A stretch of DNA of 64,000 nt from Roseinatronobacter alkalisoli (GTDB lineage Bacteria; Pseudomonadota; Alphaproteobacteria; Rhodobacterales; Rhodobacteraceae), in assembly GCF_028745735.1 (NCBI RefSeq), contig NZ_JAQZSM010000002.1:124001-188000 (forward strand), given 5' to 3'. Below, piece after piece: positions 1-8,574 of the stretch. Made by a program: the position numbers and the translations under genes. Below the pieces are notes generated by a model, which saw only the letters and a list, made by a program, of their open reading frames with translations, did not search any database and was not told the origin of the DNA. How positions within the stretch are numbered: position 1 is the stretch's first letter; every line of letters starts with the position of its first letter.

Positions 1-1129
1 AAAACTCGACCACCGCGCGAATGGATTTGCCTTCATGCATCAGATCAAACCCTTCATTGATCTGATCAAGTGTCAGCTTATGCGTGATCATCGGGTCAAT
101 CTCGATCTTGCCATTCATGTACCAGTCCACGAATTTCGGCACATCCGTGCGGCCCTTCGCGCCGCCGAAAGCAGTGCCTTTCCACACGCGCCCGGTGACC
201 AGATGGAAGGGCCGTGTCGAAATTTCAGCGCCGGCGGGTGCCACGCCAATGACCACTGACACGCCCCAACCCCGGTGGCTGCATTCCAGTGCGTCGCGCA
301 TCACTTTCACATTGCCGGTGGCATCAAAGCTGTAATCCACCCCGCCGATCAGGTCATCGCCGCGCTGTGTCAGCCTGACGATTTCCTGCACCACGGATCC
401 GTCAATCTTGGACGGGTTGATGAAATGCGTCATGCCGAATTTGCGCGCCATTTCTTCCTTGCCGTCATTCAGGTCCACCCCGATGATCATGTCCGCCCCG
501 GCCATGCGCAGGCCCTGAATGACGTTCAGGCCAATACCGCCCAGCCCGAACACCGCTGCGGTGGATCCGATTTCAACACCGGCCGTGTTGATCACCGCCC
601 CGATGCCCGTTGTCACCCCACAGCCGATATAGCAAATCTTGTCAAACGGTGCGTCCTGCCGCACCTTGGCCAGGGCAATTTCCGGCATGACTGTGTGATT
701 GGCGAAGGTGGAACAGCCCATGTAATGATAGATCGGCGTGCCATCGAGCATGGAAAACCGTGTGGTGCCATCAGGCATTAGCCCTTGTCCTTGCGTGTTG
801 CGGATGGCGGTGCACAGATTCGTCTTGCCCGACCGGCAGGAATAGCATTCGCGGCATTCGGGCGTGTAAAGCGGGATGACATGATCGCCCGGTTTCAGCG
901 TGGTTACCCCTTCGCCCACCTCGATGACGATGCCTGCGCCCTCATGGCCCAGAATGCTTGGGAACAACCCTTCCGGGTCCGCACCGGAACGGGTGAATTC
1001 ATCCGTGTGGCAAATGCCGGTGGCCTTGATCTCGATCAGAACTTCGCCAGCTTTGGGACCGTCAAGGTTTACTTCCATAATTTCAAGGGGTTTTCCGGCT
1101 TCAAGGGCGACAGCTGCACGGGTGCGCAT
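1..1129 (-). CDS. frmA: S-(hydroxymethyl)glutathione dehydrogenase / class III alcohol dehydrogenase (3' end at window edge)
   Basis: Zinc-dependent dehydrogenase that oxidises S-hydroxymethylglutathione, made from formaldehyde and glutathione, to S-formylglutathione in the cytoplasm. Reading leftwards from the ATG at 1129, the product begins [20 protein letters not shown] and reaches the catalytic-zinc region with GICHTDEF, followed by the usual class III fold. The window holds 376 codons, ending in ...SIRAVVEF, and the next codon starts with T. The stop is therefore probably immediately outside, which matches the roughly 375-residue length of alphaproteobacterial members. It is divergent from the DUF2794 gene, with about 145 bp between the starts. 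No formylglutathione hydrolase is visible here. Identity is secure; only the last codon is missing. Confidence 0.93.
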   Translation of the reverse strand, partial: MRTRAAVALEAGKPLEIMEVNLDGPKAGEVLIEIKATGICHTDEFTRSGADPEGLFPSILGHEGAGIVIEVGEGVTTLKPGDHVIPLYTPECRECYSCRSGKTNLCTAIRNTQGQGLMPDGTTRFSMLDGTPIYHYMGCSTFANHTVMPEIALAKVRQDAPFDKICYIGCGVTTGIGAVINTAGVEIGSTAAVFGLGGIGLNVIQGLRMAGADMIIGVDLNDGKEEMARKFGMTHFINPSKIDGSVVQEIVRLTQRGDDLIGGVDYSFDATGNVKVMRDALECSHRGWGVSVVIGVAPAGAEISTRPFHLVTGRVWKGTAFGGAKGRTDVPKFVDWYMNGKIEIDPMITHKLTLDQINEGFDLMHEGKSIRAVVEF

Positions 1130-1275
1130 AGGGGTTTCTCCTGATTTCCTGCGATTTCCCCCAATGTGGCGCAGCACGGGGGCGCGCTGCAAGCGAAAGT
1201 GGCAGCCGGTTGTCAAAAAAGCGACGCGCGCAGCAAAGGCTTGATTTTCGCAGATGCGAGACCCAAGATCATGTG

Positions 1276-1611
1276 ATGAATATGCAAAACCCACGGCGCG
1301 CGACGGAACAACAGGTCAGCTTCGACCGGCGTGAACTTGCGGTGATCCTGTCGCTTTATGGCCGGATGGTGGCAGCGGGGGAATGGCGCGATTACGGCAT
1401 TTCATGTCTGCGGCATTCGGCGGTGTTTTCGGTGTTCAGGCGCACGGCGGAAAACCCGCTTTACCGGATTGAAAAGCACCCGCATCTGCGAAACCGTCAG
1501 GGTATGTATGCCGTGATTGCCATGGACGGACAGATCCTGAAACGCGGGTATGATCTGGCAATCGTCGTGAAAGTGCTGGAACGCCGGTTGCTGCGTGTCA
1601 TCGGCGAATAG
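1276..1611 (+). CDS. DUF2794 family protein
   Basis: A 111-residue cytoplasmic protein of unknown function that I recognise as the alphaproteobacterial DUF2794 family. The core reads [20 protein letters not shown], then [22 protein letters not shown] and [17 protein letters not shown], which is the family pattern along the whole length. I chose the ATG at 1276 (MNMQNPRR) because the family starts close to the FDRREL motif; a longer reading from 1210 adds 22 unlikely residues. The Shine-Dalgarno is weak. The gene stands alone between the divergent dehydrogenase and argD. No signal peptide or membrane segment is present, and nothing in the context gives a function. Confidence 0.8.
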   Translation: MNMQNPRRATEQQVSFDRRELAVILSLYGRMVAAGEWRDYGISCLRHSAVFSVFRRTAENPLYRIEKHPHLRNRQGMYAVIAMDGQILKRGYDLAIVVKVLERRLLRVIGE

Positions 1612-1825
1612 GGATTTACAGCCTCGCAGGCAGGTGCTAATGGCCTGAATATGAACAGGACATGTGCAAATCACAGCTTCTTGCGACGCCGCTGACGCGG
1701 TGTGACTGTTCCTGCGCATTTGCTGCCACAGCATGTGCCATATTGACCCTTCCATCTGAAAACCGCCGTTGACTTGTCTGCAATGCTTTGGCAGGTCAAT
1801 GCTTTGCCTGAACGGGATGATGCAT

Positions 1826-3001
1826 ATGACTGCACAATTTCCAGCCGTCCTGCCCACCTATAACCGCACCGCGCTGGCGTTCAGCCGCGGTGAAGGGACA
1901 TGGCTGATCGAAGAAAACGGCGCGCGCTATCTGGATCTGACATCCGGGATCGCTGTCAATGCGCTGGGCCACGCTCACCCGGCGCTGGTGCAGACCCTGA
2001 CCGAACAGGCGCAGGCACTTTGGCATGTCTCCAATCTGTATAATATTCCGGCGCAGGCAAAACTGGCCGAAGCGCTGGTCGAACATACATTTGCCGATAC
2101 GGCATTCTTTACAAATTCCGGCACCGAAGCGGCTGAACTGGCCATCAAGATGGTGCGCAAATACTGGTATGAAAAAGGTGAAGACCGCCCCACCATCCTG
2201 ACGTTTGAGGGGGCGTTTCATGGCCGCTCCACCGGCGCGATCGCGGCTGCCGGGTCTGAGAAGATGACCAAGGGCTTCGGTCCACTGATGCCCGGCTTCA
2301 AGGTTCTGCCCTGGGGCGATCATGACGCGCTGCGCGACGCGCTGGACACCAGTGTCGCCGCCGTAATGATCGAACCGGTGCAGGGCGAAGGCGGTATCCG
2401 GTCATTGCCGGACCAAGATCTGAAAGCACTGCGCGATCTCTGCGATCAGACCGGGGCGCTTCTGCTTCTGGACGAGGTGCAATGCGGCATGGGCCGCACG
2501 GGGCGGCTTTTTGCCCATGAATGGGCCGGGATCGCGCCCGACATCATGATGGTCGCCAAAGGCATTGGCGGGGGCTTCCCGCTGGGGGCAGTGCTGGCAA
2601 CAGCAAATGCAGCATCGGGAATGACTGCGGGCACGCATGGGTCAACCTATGGCGGCAACCCGCTGGCCTGCGCGGTCGGTGCCAAAGTCATGGAAATCAT
2701 CACCGCCCCGGGCTTTCTGGATGGTGTGCGCCGCAAGGCCGGGTTTTTCCGCCAGCGCCTTGAATCCCTTGTCGCCTCCCATCCCGATGTCTTTGAGGAA
2801 GTGCGTGGCACGGGATTGATGCTGGGACTGAAATGCCGCGTGCCGAATCTGGATCTGGTCAAGGCCGCACAGGCCACCCATCTTCTGACCGTGCCCGCCG
2901 CCGATAATGTCGTGCGCCTGCTGCCGCCCCTGACAATCACTGAGGACGAGATCACCGAAGCCGTATCCCGGCTTGACCGCGCAGCCGCTGCGCTGCCCTG
3001 A
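1826..3001 (+). CDS. argD: Acetylornithine aminotransferase
   Basis: PLP-dependent class III aminotransferase that interconverts N-acetylglutamate semialdehyde and N-acetylornithine in arginine synthesis; many members also serve lysine synthesis as succinyl-diaminopimelate aminotransferase. The 391 residues match the family. Visible signatures are FTNSGTEAAELAIKMVRKYW (cofactor phosphate binding), TFEGAFHGRSTG, the acidic LLLLDEVQCGMGRTG motif and the PLP lysine in MMVAKGIGGGFPLG. I placed the start at 1826 (MTAQFPAVLPTYNR); in-frame ATGs at 1817 and 1820 would add two or three residues. argF follows 77 bp downstream on the same strand, so the two probably form a small arginine operon, although a hairpin-bearing intergenic repeat lies between them. 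Confidence 0.95.
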   Translation: MTAQFPAVLPTYNRTALAFSRGEGTWLIEENGARYLDLTSGIAVNALGHAHPALVQTLTEQAQALWHVSNLYNIPAQAKLAEALVEHTFADTAFFTNSGTEAAELAIKMVRKYWYEKGEDRPTILTFEGAFHGRSTGAIAAAGSEKMTKGFGPLMPGFKVLPWGDHDALRDALDTSVAAVMIEPVQGEGGIRSLPDQDLKALRDLCDQTGALLLLDEVQCGMGRTGRLFAHEWAGIAPDIMMVAKGIGGGFPLGAVLATANAASGMTAGTHGSTYGGNPLACAVGAKVMEIITAPGFLDGVRRKAGFFRQRLESLVASHPDVFEEVRGTGLMLGLKCRVPNLDLVKAAQATHLLTVPAADNVVRLLPPLTITEDEITEAVSRLDRAAAALP

Positions 3002-3049
3002 TTTCATTCTGGTAAAAATATCCCGGGAGCGCGAGGGCAGCGCCCTCGC
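3002..3049 (+). repeat. Dispersed intergenic element with hairpin (argD-argF)
   Basis: The argD-argF gap starts with TTTCATTCTGG, then AAAATATCCCGGG, and then a perfect 8-bp hairpin GCGAGGGC / GCCCTCGC (3031-3038 and 3042-3049, 3-nt loop). The TTCAT..T.G..AAAATA.CCCG pattern resembles two other places here (4031-4055 on the minus strand and 22964-22990). From memory, related elements are common between genes in Rhodobacteraceae. The hairpin may act as a 3'-end stabiliser or weak terminator. Confidence 0.5.
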
Positions 3050-3078
3050 ACCCCTCTCATCTGCAAAAGGTCCGTTCC

Positions 3079-4005
3079 ATGCCGCATTTCCTTGATATTC
3101 ACACGACCGGGGCGTCTGATCTGCGTGCCATGATCGACAACGCTCACACCATGAAGGCCGCGCGCAAGGGCAGGCCGATGGCCGCGCCCGATGATGAACA
3201 GCCGCTGAAGAACCGCATGGTCGCGCTGATCTTTGAAAAACCCTCTACCCGCACGCGCGTCAGCTTCGATGTGGGCGTGCGCCAGATGGGGGGGCAGACA
3301 ATGGTGCTGTCGGGGTCCGAAATGCAGCTTGGCCATGGCGAAACCATTGCCGACACCGCGCGCGTGCTGTCACGTTATGTCGATATGATCATGATCCGCA
3401 CATTTGAGGAATCAGTGCTGCAGGAACTGGCCGAATATGCGTCTGTGCCGGTTATCAATGGCCTGACCAACCGCACCCATCCGTGCCAGATCATGGCTGA
3501 TATCCAGACTTTTGAAGAACATCGCGGGCCTATTGCGGGGCGGCGCGTGGTCTGGTCCGGGGATGGCAACAATGTCTGCGCCTCCTTCTTGCATGCGGCG
3601 GGGCAATTCGGGTTTGATCTGGTCTTCACCGGCCCCGAGGCGCTGGACCCAGATCCGGAATTCGTTGCGCTTGCGCGCGCCAGCGGGGTGGAGGTGGAGA
3701 TTATCCGCGACCCGGTGCGCGCCGTTGCCGGGGCGGATCTGGTGGTGACAGATACCTGGGTCAGCATGCATGACAGCCAGTCCAACCGCGAACGCCGCCA
3801 TAACCTGCTGCGCCCCTATCAGGTCAATGATGCGCTGATGGCGCAGGCGAAACCTGATGCGCTGTTCATGCATTGCCTGCCCGCGCATCGCGAGGAAGAG
3901 GTGACAAATTCCGTCATGGACGGCCCGCAATCTGTTGTCTTTGACGAGGCAGAGAACCGTCTGCACGCACAAAAGGCCGTCCTGCGCTATTGCCTGGGGG
4001 TGTGA
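3079..4005 (+). CDS. argF: Ornithine carbamoyltransferase
   Basis: Catalyses carbamoyl phosphate + ornithine to citrulline + phosphate, the sixth step of arginine synthesis, in the cytoplasm. The 308-residue length is typical. The carbamoyl-phosphate loop [15 protein letters not shown], the [11 protein letters not shown] motif and the ornithine-binding [12 protein letters not shown] cysteine motif are all intact. The SMH-type loop appears as WVSMHDSQ rather than the SMG of the E. coli enzyme. The ATG at 3079 begins [15 protein letters not shown], a usual start. It lies downstream of argD on the same strand and is followed two bases after the stop by a strong hairpin, so transcription probably ends here. 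Confidence 0.96.
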   Translation: MPHFLDIHTTGASDLRAMIDNAHTMKAARKGRPMAAPDDEQPLKNRMVALIFEKPSTRTRVSFDVGVRQMGGQTMVLSGSEMQLGHGETIADTARVLSRYVDMIMIRTFEESVLQELAEYASVPVINGLTNRTHPCQIMADIQTFEEHRGPIAGRRVVWSGDGNNVCASFLHAAGQFGFDLVFTGPEALDPDPEFVALARASGVEVEIIRDPVRAVAGADLVVTDTWVSMHDSQSNRERRHNLLRPYQVNDALMAQAKPDALFMHCLPAHREEEVTNSVMDGPQSVVFDEAENRLHAQKAVLRYCLGV

Positions 4006-4007
4006 CA

Positions 4008-4036
4008 CCCGCCTGCGCGACCGGCGCGCAGGCGGG
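4008..4036 (+). terminator. Hairpin terminator after argF
   Basis: Perfect 12-bp stem CCCGCCTGCGCG (4008-4019) / CGCGCAGGCGGG (4025-4036) with a 5-nt loop, starting two bases after the argF stop and followed by TATTTCC. It lies between convergent argF and the EamA gene, so it may serve both strands. The U-tract is poor, as is common in GC-rich alphaproteobacteria. Confidence 0.65.
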
Positions 4037-4055
4037 TATTTCCTGGCAAGATGAA
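4031..4055 (-). repeat. Dispersed intergenic element, second copy
   Basis: Read on the minus strand this gives TTCATCTTGCC, AGGAAATA, CCCGCC. It matches the element at 22964-22990 (TTCATCTTGCC, CTAAATTCT, CCCGCC) closely and the one at 3002 more loosely. Its right end forms one arm of the argF terminator stem. It sits between two convergent genes. Confidence 0.45.
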
Positions 4056-4080
4056 CGGCAAGCCGGGGTGAGAGCCGGTT

Positions 4081-4953
4081 CTAGGTTTTCACCTGCCTTG
4101 CCCGCCAGAGTGTGAACAGCCCGGCGCCGACCACGACCAGCGTGCCAAGGGCCACATTGTTGCGCAGGGTTTCACCGAACAGCAGCAACCCAAGCGCGGC
4201 GGCGAAGGGAAGTTGCAGATAGGCGAAGGGTTGCACCGCGCTGGCTTCGGCCACTTCATAGGCGCGGATCAGCAGGAAATGGCTGAAGGCTGATGTCATG
4301 CACAGCACCCCCATCCAGACCCAGTCGCCCGGCACCATCGGTTCCCAGAACCAGATGCCGATCAGCGTCATGGTGGCGGCCCCTGCCGTGCCGGTCCAGA
4401 AGAAGCTGACCGCAGCGCTGTCATGTCGCGCCGCATAGCGCGTCAACAACCCGTACAGCGCGAACATGAAGGCCGCCAGAAGGGGTATCAGGGCGGCGGG
4501 TTGGAACACCCCGAAACCCGGTTGCAGGATGATCAGCACCCCGCAGAACCCGATCCCGATGGCGCTCCAGCGTCGCCAGCCGACCTTTTCGCCCAGCACC
4601 GGCCCCGAGAGCGCTGCGATCAGCAACGGATAGACAGCAAATACCGCGTGGCTTTCGACCAGTCCCAGTATCACAAAGGCCGTGACCATGACGCAGACTT
4701 CCAGTGCCAGCAGTACGCCACGGAATATCTGCAATACGGGTTGGGTTGTGGCGGCGGCCTTGCGGATGCCGCCCGCCTGACGTGATGCAACCACTATGAC
4801 GAAACTGGCAAAGAACCAGTAGCGGATCATGATGATCATGAAGACATTGTATTCCCCCGCCAGATGCCGGGACATAGCGTCCTGCACTGCGAAGATGAAT
4901 GCTGTTGCGCACATCAGCCAGATGCCAAGGTAATTGTTCTGCGGCGCGCTCAT
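4081..4953 (-). CDS. DMT superfamily (EamA domain) transporter
   Basis: A 290-residue inner-membrane protein with about ten hydrophobic helices arranged as two EamA repeats. The first repeat begins around LGIWLMCATAFIFAVQDAMS and the second around LLAAFMFALYGLLTRYAARHDS. A loop with GPVLGEKVGWRRW and the late LPFAAALGLLLFGETL segment are typical of metabolite exporters of the RhaT/YdcZ-like DMT group. The substrate cannot be read from sequence. The ATG (4953-4951) overlaps the TGA of mnmD by four bases (ATGA), so the two are translationally coupled, but I see no reason to link the transporter to tRNA modification. Confidence 0.88.
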   Translation of the reverse strand: MSAPQNNYLGIWLMCATAFIFAVQDAMSRHLAGEYNVFMIIMIRYWFFASFVIVVASRQAGGIRKAAATTQPVLQIFRGVLLALEVCVMVTAFVILGLVESHAVFAVYPLLIAALSGPVLGEKVGWRRWSAIGIGFCGVLIILQPGFGVFQPAALIPLLAAFMFALYGLLTRYAARHDSAAVSFFWTGTAGAATMTLIGIWFWEPMVPGDWVWMGVLCMTSAFSHFLLIRAYEVAEASAVQPFAYLQLPFAAALGLLLFGETLRNNVALGTLVVVGAGLFTLWRARQVKT

Positions 4954-5609
4954 GACAGGGTTCCTGTCGTCATGTGGCGTTTATGGGCGAATCCGGGTTG
5001 GCGGATCACGTCGAAACCGGCCGTGGCAAGGGCGCGGCGCACAGCGCCTGCTGCGGTATAGGTCGCGAATGTGCCGCCCTTGCGGGTATGCGTTGCAACC
5101 TGCGCCATAAGGGTGTCGGTCCATAATTCGGGGTTCTTGGCAGGCGAAAACCCGTCCAGATACCATGCATCTGCCTTGCCCTGCCACAGCGGCAAGGTAT
5201 CGCGTGCATCGCCCATGACAATCTCGACCTGCAGCGAGCCAAGGGTGAACTGACGCAGCCCTTGTGACCAGGCGGCCAGCAAGGGGGCGGTGTCCAGTCC
5301 GGTAAATGGGGCCAGCGCGCGGGCCATGTCGGCGGCATGCATGGGATAGGCTTCGAAACTGGTGAAATATACCGGACCGGAACGCCCCGCCAGCGCCTGC
5401 GCGGTTGCCAGCAGGTTCAGCCCGGTGCCAAAGCCCAGTTCCGCGATATGAAAGCCCGGCGCGGCGCGCTGGGTAATGCGGTTGCCAGCCAGAAACACAT
5501 GCTGTGTTTCCGCCAGCCCGTCCGCAAGCGAGAAATAGGGGTCATCAAATCGCGTGGCCACCGGGGTCTGGTTGTCTTTCCAGGTGATATCTGCGTTCTG
5601 GTTGTTCAT
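4950..5609 (-). CDS. mnmD: tRNA 5-methylaminomethyl-2-thiouridine methyltransferase, MnmD (MnmC1-like)
   Basis: SAM-dependent methyltransferase expected to finish mnm5s2U at the tRNA wobble position. The 219-residue protein corresponds to the N-terminal half of bifunctional MnmC (DUF752). It has FDDPYFSLADGLAETQHVFLAGN, the SAM site HIAELGFGTGLNLLAT, and the diagnostic AWYLDGFSPAKNPELW. I chose the ATG at 5609 (MNNQNADITW); the upstream 24 residues of the longer frame have no family match. It is a free-standing MTase, while the oxidoreductase half is encoded by the divergent neighbour starting 57 bp away. Its stop overlaps the EamA gene. Confidence 0.9.
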   Translation of the reverse strand: MNNQNADITWKDNQTPVATRFDDPYFSLADGLAETQHVFLAGNRITQRAAPGFHIAELGFGTGLNLLATAQALAGRSGPVYFTSFEAYPMHAADMARALAPFTGLDTAPLLAAWSQGLRQFTLGSLQVEIVMGDARDTLPLWQGKADAWYLDGFSPAKNPELWTDTLMAQVATHTRKGGTFATYTAAGAVRRALATAGFDVIRQPGFAHKRHMTTGTLS

Positions 5610-5665
5610 GCGCTGCTGCTTTATGACACAAGTGAACTTCATGCAGGCGCGCGGGAGAAATGACA

Positions 5666-6691
5666 ATGGCTGATGTGACAATCATGGGGGCCGGTATCTT
5701 CGGGCTGGCGCTGGCCTATGTCTGTGCAAAGCGCGGGGCGCAGGTGCATCTTCTGGATGCGCGCGGCCTTGGGGCAGGATCCAGTGGCGGGCTTGTCGGG
5801 GCGCTGGCCCCGCATGTGCCTGAAAACTGGAATGCCAAGAAGGCATTTCAGTTTGATGCATTGATCAAAGCCACGGATTTCTGGCGCGTGGTGGCTGCAT
5901 GCGCGGGTGTTGATCCCGGCTATGCGCGTCTGGGTCGTGTGCAGCCAGTACCAGAGGGCAAGCTGGAACTTGCGCGCGCGCGCGAAGCTGGCGCGAATGC
6001 GTTGTGGCAGGGCGCAGCAGAGTGGCGCGTCTTGCGCAGCGACAGCGCGCCGGGGCTGGCAATCCACGCGCCGTCCGGCTGGGTGGTGCATGATACGCTG
6101 ACGGCGCGGTTGCACCCCCGCCAGGCGGGACGCGCGCTGTTTGGCGCGTTTCAGGCGCTGGGCGGGAAATTCAGCATTGGGGACCGGCCGCAGGCGGATG
6201 TACCGGTCGTCTGGGCGACAGGTTATGAAGGGCTGGCCGATCTGTCCCGTGACCTTGGTGTTGCGGTTGGCAGCGGGGTCAAGGGGCAGGCGGCCTTGCT
6301 GGGTCATGCAGCACCTGATGCCCCCCAGATATTTGCCGACGGTCTGCATATTGTCCCGCATGGGGATGGAACAATCGCTGTCGGGTCCACAAGCGAGCGG
6401 GAGTTTGAGGCACCCGATATAGTGGATGCCCAATGTGATGCGCTGATCGCGCGGGCGCGGGCCGTTTGTCCCGCCCTGGCACAGGCCCCGGTTCTGGAAC
6501 GCTGGGCGGGGGTGCGCCCGCGTGCCGGAACCCGCGCGCCCCTACTGGGGGCATGGCCCGGCAAGGCGGACACGTTCGTTTTCAACGGCGGTTTCAAGAT
6601 CGGGTTCGCAATGGCCCCGGTGCTGGCGGAGTTGATGGCCGATCTTGTTCTGGAGGGGGTGGATAATGTGCCCGCAGCGTTCCGTCTGTAA
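5666..6691 (+). CDS. FAD-dependent oxidoreductase, MnmC2-like (cmnm5U tRNA oxidase half)
   Basis: A 341-residue DAO-family flavoprotein. The dinucleotide-binding motif VTIMGAGIFGLALAYVCAKR is at the N-terminus, followed by GLGAGSSGGLVGALAPHVPE. The C-terminal ERWAGVRPRAGTRAPLLG and FNGGFKIGFAMAPVLAELMAD close the FAD fold. The MnmC2 domain removes the carboxymethyl group from cmnm5(s2)U so that the MTase can remethylate it. Divergence from mnmD supports that role, though a related amino-acid oxidase function cannot be excluded. I preferred the ATG at 5666 (MADVTIMG) because GGGAGAA at 5653-5659 sits correctly in front of it; the ATG at 5660 is too close. A strong hairpin follows. Confidence 0.82.
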   Translation: MADVTIMGAGIFGLALAYVCAKRGAQVHLLDARGLGAGSSGGLVGALAPHVPENWNAKKAFQFDALIKATDFWRVVAACAGVDPGYARLGRVQPVPEGKLELARAREAGANALWQGAAEWRVLRSDSAPGLAIHAPSGWVVHDTLTARLHPRQAGRALFGAFQALGGKFSIGDRPQADVPVVWATGYEGLADLSRDLGVAVGSGVKGQAALLGHAAPDAPQIFADGLHIVPHGDGTIAVGSTSEREFEAPDIVDAQCDALIARARAVCPALAQAPVLERWAGVRPRAGTRAPLLGAWPGKADTFVFNGGFKIGFAMAPVLAELMADLVLEGVDNVPAAFRL

Positions 6692-6717
6692 TCCGGGGCG
6701 CGTGGCAGGGGAGTGTC

Positions 6718-6756
6718 GCAAAACGCATTGCGCTGGGCGCAGGCATTGCGTTTTGC
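6718..6756 (+). terminator. Nested hairpin after the MnmC2-like gene
   Basis: Outer perfect arms GCAAAACGCA (6718-6727) and TGCGTTTTGC (6747-6756) enclose an inner stem TGCGC-TGG-GCGCA (6729-6741). It starts 26 bp after the oxidoreductase stop. The 3' arm holds TTTT, and the structure could also terminate in the opposite direction. The 280 bp from 6692 to 6971 hold no convincing gene, only this hairpin and the inverted repeat at 6917-6967. Confidence 0.5.
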
Positions 6757-6916
6757 GCAGGCTTTGCACTGGATACAGTTCCTGCGCGCGCATCAATGGG
6801 CAAAAGCTTCTTTGGACTGTTGCCTGACATATACGGAATTAACCTATTGCGAGGGCAGGTTTTTGCGTATCGCAAAAATAATCGCATTATGCCTGATTTG
6901 CGCCACATGTCCGGTG

Positions 6917-6967
6917 TTAACCTTCACGTATCAGACGCAACCTGTGTCGGTGCAAAGTGAAGGTTAA
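6917..6967 (+). promoter_or_regulatory. 11-bp inverted repeat masking the Shine-Dalgarno of the next ORF
   Basis: Perfect arms TTAACCTTCAC (6917-6927) and GTGAAGGTTAA (6957-6967) are separated by 29 nt. The right arm contains GAAGG, the only good Shine-Dalgarno for the ATG at 6972, so folding of an mRNA from upstream would hide it. As DNA, the two outward-facing TTAACC halves could also be a repressor or CtrA-like target. Which applies cannot be decided from sequence. Confidence 0.5.
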
Positions 6968-6971
6968 AAAA

Positions 6972-7142
6972 ATGACCCATGATATTGCGATCCTCCCCAA
7001 GCGCTTACCCGGGCGGGCAGTCCCCCAGGCGCTTCTGGCCGTTTATGACGGTATCACGAATGATGCTGTGCGCGCGCGCCTGACCAGTATGCAGCGGGAC
7101 TTGTCCATGGCACCGCCGCATATCCGCGTGTTCCGGCATTGA
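6972..7142 (+). CDS. Small hypothetical protein (56 aa)
   Basis: A possible 56-residue protein beginning MTHDIAILPKRLPGRAVPQA and ending PHIRVFRH. It is basic, with no membrane helix or signal peptide, and I recognise no family. Support comes from the well-placed GAAGG (6959-6963, 8 nt before the ATG) and from the inverted repeat whose arm covers that site. It lies between mnmC2 and the 3' end of metK and converges on metK. If it is not real, 6692-7281 is a 590-bp gene-free stretch with three hairpins. Confidence 0.4.
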   Translation: MTHDIAILPKRLPGRAVPQALLAVYDGITNDAVRARLTSMQRDLSMAPPHIRVFRH

Positions 7143-7239
7143 TGCCTGCGTCCTGAAGGTCGCGGTGCAGCGCTGGTGTTGCTTTGCGCCGGTCAGGGCC
7201 ATGCGGCGGGATACGGCCTGCCCGAATTATCCGTGGCTT

Positions 7240-7271
7240 CGCAACCGGTCCGACGCAAGGAACCGGTTGCG
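7240..7271 (-). terminator. Hairpin just past metK
   Basis: Perfect 10-bp arms CGCAACCGGT (7240-7249) and ACCGGTTGCG (7262-7271) with a 12-nt loop, 11 nt beyond the metK stop on the minus strand. No U-tract follows, so this is a terminator-like or 3'-stabilising hairpin rather than a textbook terminator. Confidence 0.45.
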
Positions 7272-7281
7272 CGCCAGTGTG

Positions 7282-8448
7282 TCAGACTGCTTTTTTCAAC
7301 GCATCGATCAGGTCGGTGCGTTCCCAGCTGAACCCGCCATCAGATTCAGGCGCGCGCCCGAAATGCCCGTAAGCGGCGGTGCGGGCATAGATGGGGCGGT
7401 TCAGGCCCAGATGTTCACGAATGCCGCGCGGCGTCAGGTCCATGACCTGTGCAATCGCGCGTTCGATCCCTTCATCGTCAACCTGGCCGGTGCCATGCGT
7501 GTCAACATAGATGGACAGCGGTTTGGCCACCCCGATGGCATAGGACAGCTGCAAGGTGCAGCGCTGCGCCAGACCGGCGGCCACGATATTCTTGGCCAGA
7601 TAGCGCGCGGCATAAGCTGCGGAGCGGTCAACCTTGGTCGGATCCTTGCCGGAAAATGCGCCGCCCCCATGCGGGGCCGCACCGCCATAAGTGTCGACGA
7701 TGATCTTGCGCCCTGTCAGACCCGCATCCCCGTCAGGGCCACCGATGACGAAGGTGCCGGTGGGGTTGACCCACCATTCGGTCTTTGGGGTAATCCAGTC
7801 GGACGGTAGCACTTCGCGGATATAGGGTTCGACAATCGCACGAATATCGTCAGATGTCTGGGTCTCGTCGGCGTGCTGCGTGGACAGCACGATTGATGTC
7901 ACCTCAACCGGTTTGCCATCTTCATAGCGGACCGAAAGCTGGCTTTTGGCGTCGGGGCGCAGGGACGGTTCCTGACCGGATTTGCGGACCTCGGCCAGAC
8001 GTTTCAGAATTTTATGGGCATACTGGATAGGTGCCGGCATCAATTCAGGGGTATCATCAACGGCATAGCCAAACATGATGCCCTGATCACCTGCACCATC
8101 GCGGTCCACACCCTGGGCGATATGCGCGGATTGTTCGTGCAGGAAATTCAGCACATGGCAGGTGTTCCAGTGGAACTTGTCCTGTTCATAGCCGATATCG
8201 CGGATGCAATCGCGCGCGATCTGGGGAATGCGCCCCATGTAATCTTTCAGGCGTTCCGGGTCTGTCAGCCCGACTTCACCACCGATCACGACCAGTGACG
8301 ATGTGGCGAAGGTTTCGCAGGCTACGCGCGCGGTTTCTTCTTCGGTCAGCAGCGCATCGAGAATCGCATCGGAAATGCGGTCACAAACCTTGTCGGGGTG
8401 CCCCTCTGAAACGGATTCCGATGTGAAGATGAAATTGTTCCTTGCCAT
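7282..8448 (-). CDS. metK: S-adenosylmethionine synthetase
   Basis: Forms S-adenosylmethionine from methionine and ATP with release of pyrophosphate and phosphate; cytoplasmic and essential. The 388 residues begin [20 protein letters not shown], the ATP and Mg site. The middle has [12 protein letters not shown], and the C-terminal third has the lid/phosphate motifs [20 protein letters not shown] and [19 protein letters not shown]. All are intact. The ATG at 8448 is the only sensible start. A 126-bp leader separates it from the esterase gene and holds a stable hairpin (8473-8495). I looked for the SAM/SAH riboswitch known upstream of metK in this order and did not find its conserved core. Confidence 0.97.
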   Translation of the reverse strand: MARNNFIFTSESVSEGHPDKVCDRISDAILDALLTEEETARVACETFATSSLVVIGGEVGLTDPERLKDYMGRIPQIARDCIRDIGYEQDKFHWNTCHVLNFLHEQSAHIAQGVDRDGAGDQGIMFGYAVDDTPELMPAPIQYAHKILKRLAEVRKSGQEPSLRPDAKSQLSVRYEDGKPVEVTSIVLSTQHADETQTSDDIRAIVEPYIREVLPSDWITPKTEWWVNPTGTFVIGGPDGDAGLTGRKIIVDTYGGAAPHGGGAFSGKDPTKVDRSAAYAARYLAKNIVAAGLAQRCTLQLSYAIGVAKPLSIYVDTHGTGQVDDEGIERAIAQVMDLTPRGIREHLGLNRPIYARTAAYGHFGRAPESDGGFSWERTDLIDALKKAV

Positions 8449-8472
8449 ATGCGCGTCACCTGTTCCTGTATT

Positions 8473-8495
8473 GGGACAGCCCCACCGGGCTGCCC
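8473..8495 (-). promoter_or_regulatory. Stable hairpin in the metK leader
   Basis: On the minus strand GGGCAGCCC and GGGCTGTCCC pair over nine base pairs with one bulged U and a GGTG loop. The hairpin ends 24 nt before the metK ATG. It lies where transcriptional or translational control of SAM synthesis would act, but could also be the end of the upstream esterase transcript. There is no U-tract. Confidence 0.4.
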
Positions 8496-8574
8496 TGCCA
8501 AGCTGAATTCAGTTTGGTCTTAGCGCTTATCAACAAGTTTCGGGCTGCACAACTGTTTGCAACCGGCCCACAAC

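Noticed and set aside
6854-6956. Possible TTG-started 34-aa signal-peptide-like ORF upstream of the inverted repeat
   Set aside because: Hydrophobic start but almost no mature part, weak ribosome site, and it ends inside the inverted repeat; chance is more likely.
7165-7809. Plus-strand ORF over the 3' half of metK
   Set aside because: It is the complement of the conserved metK C-terminal domain and has no independent coding signs.
8449-8574. SAM/SAH or SAM-II riboswitch upstream of metK
   Set aside because: The conserved ACAACGGCUUCCUG-type core and pseudoknot partners are not visible; only a generic hairpin is present.
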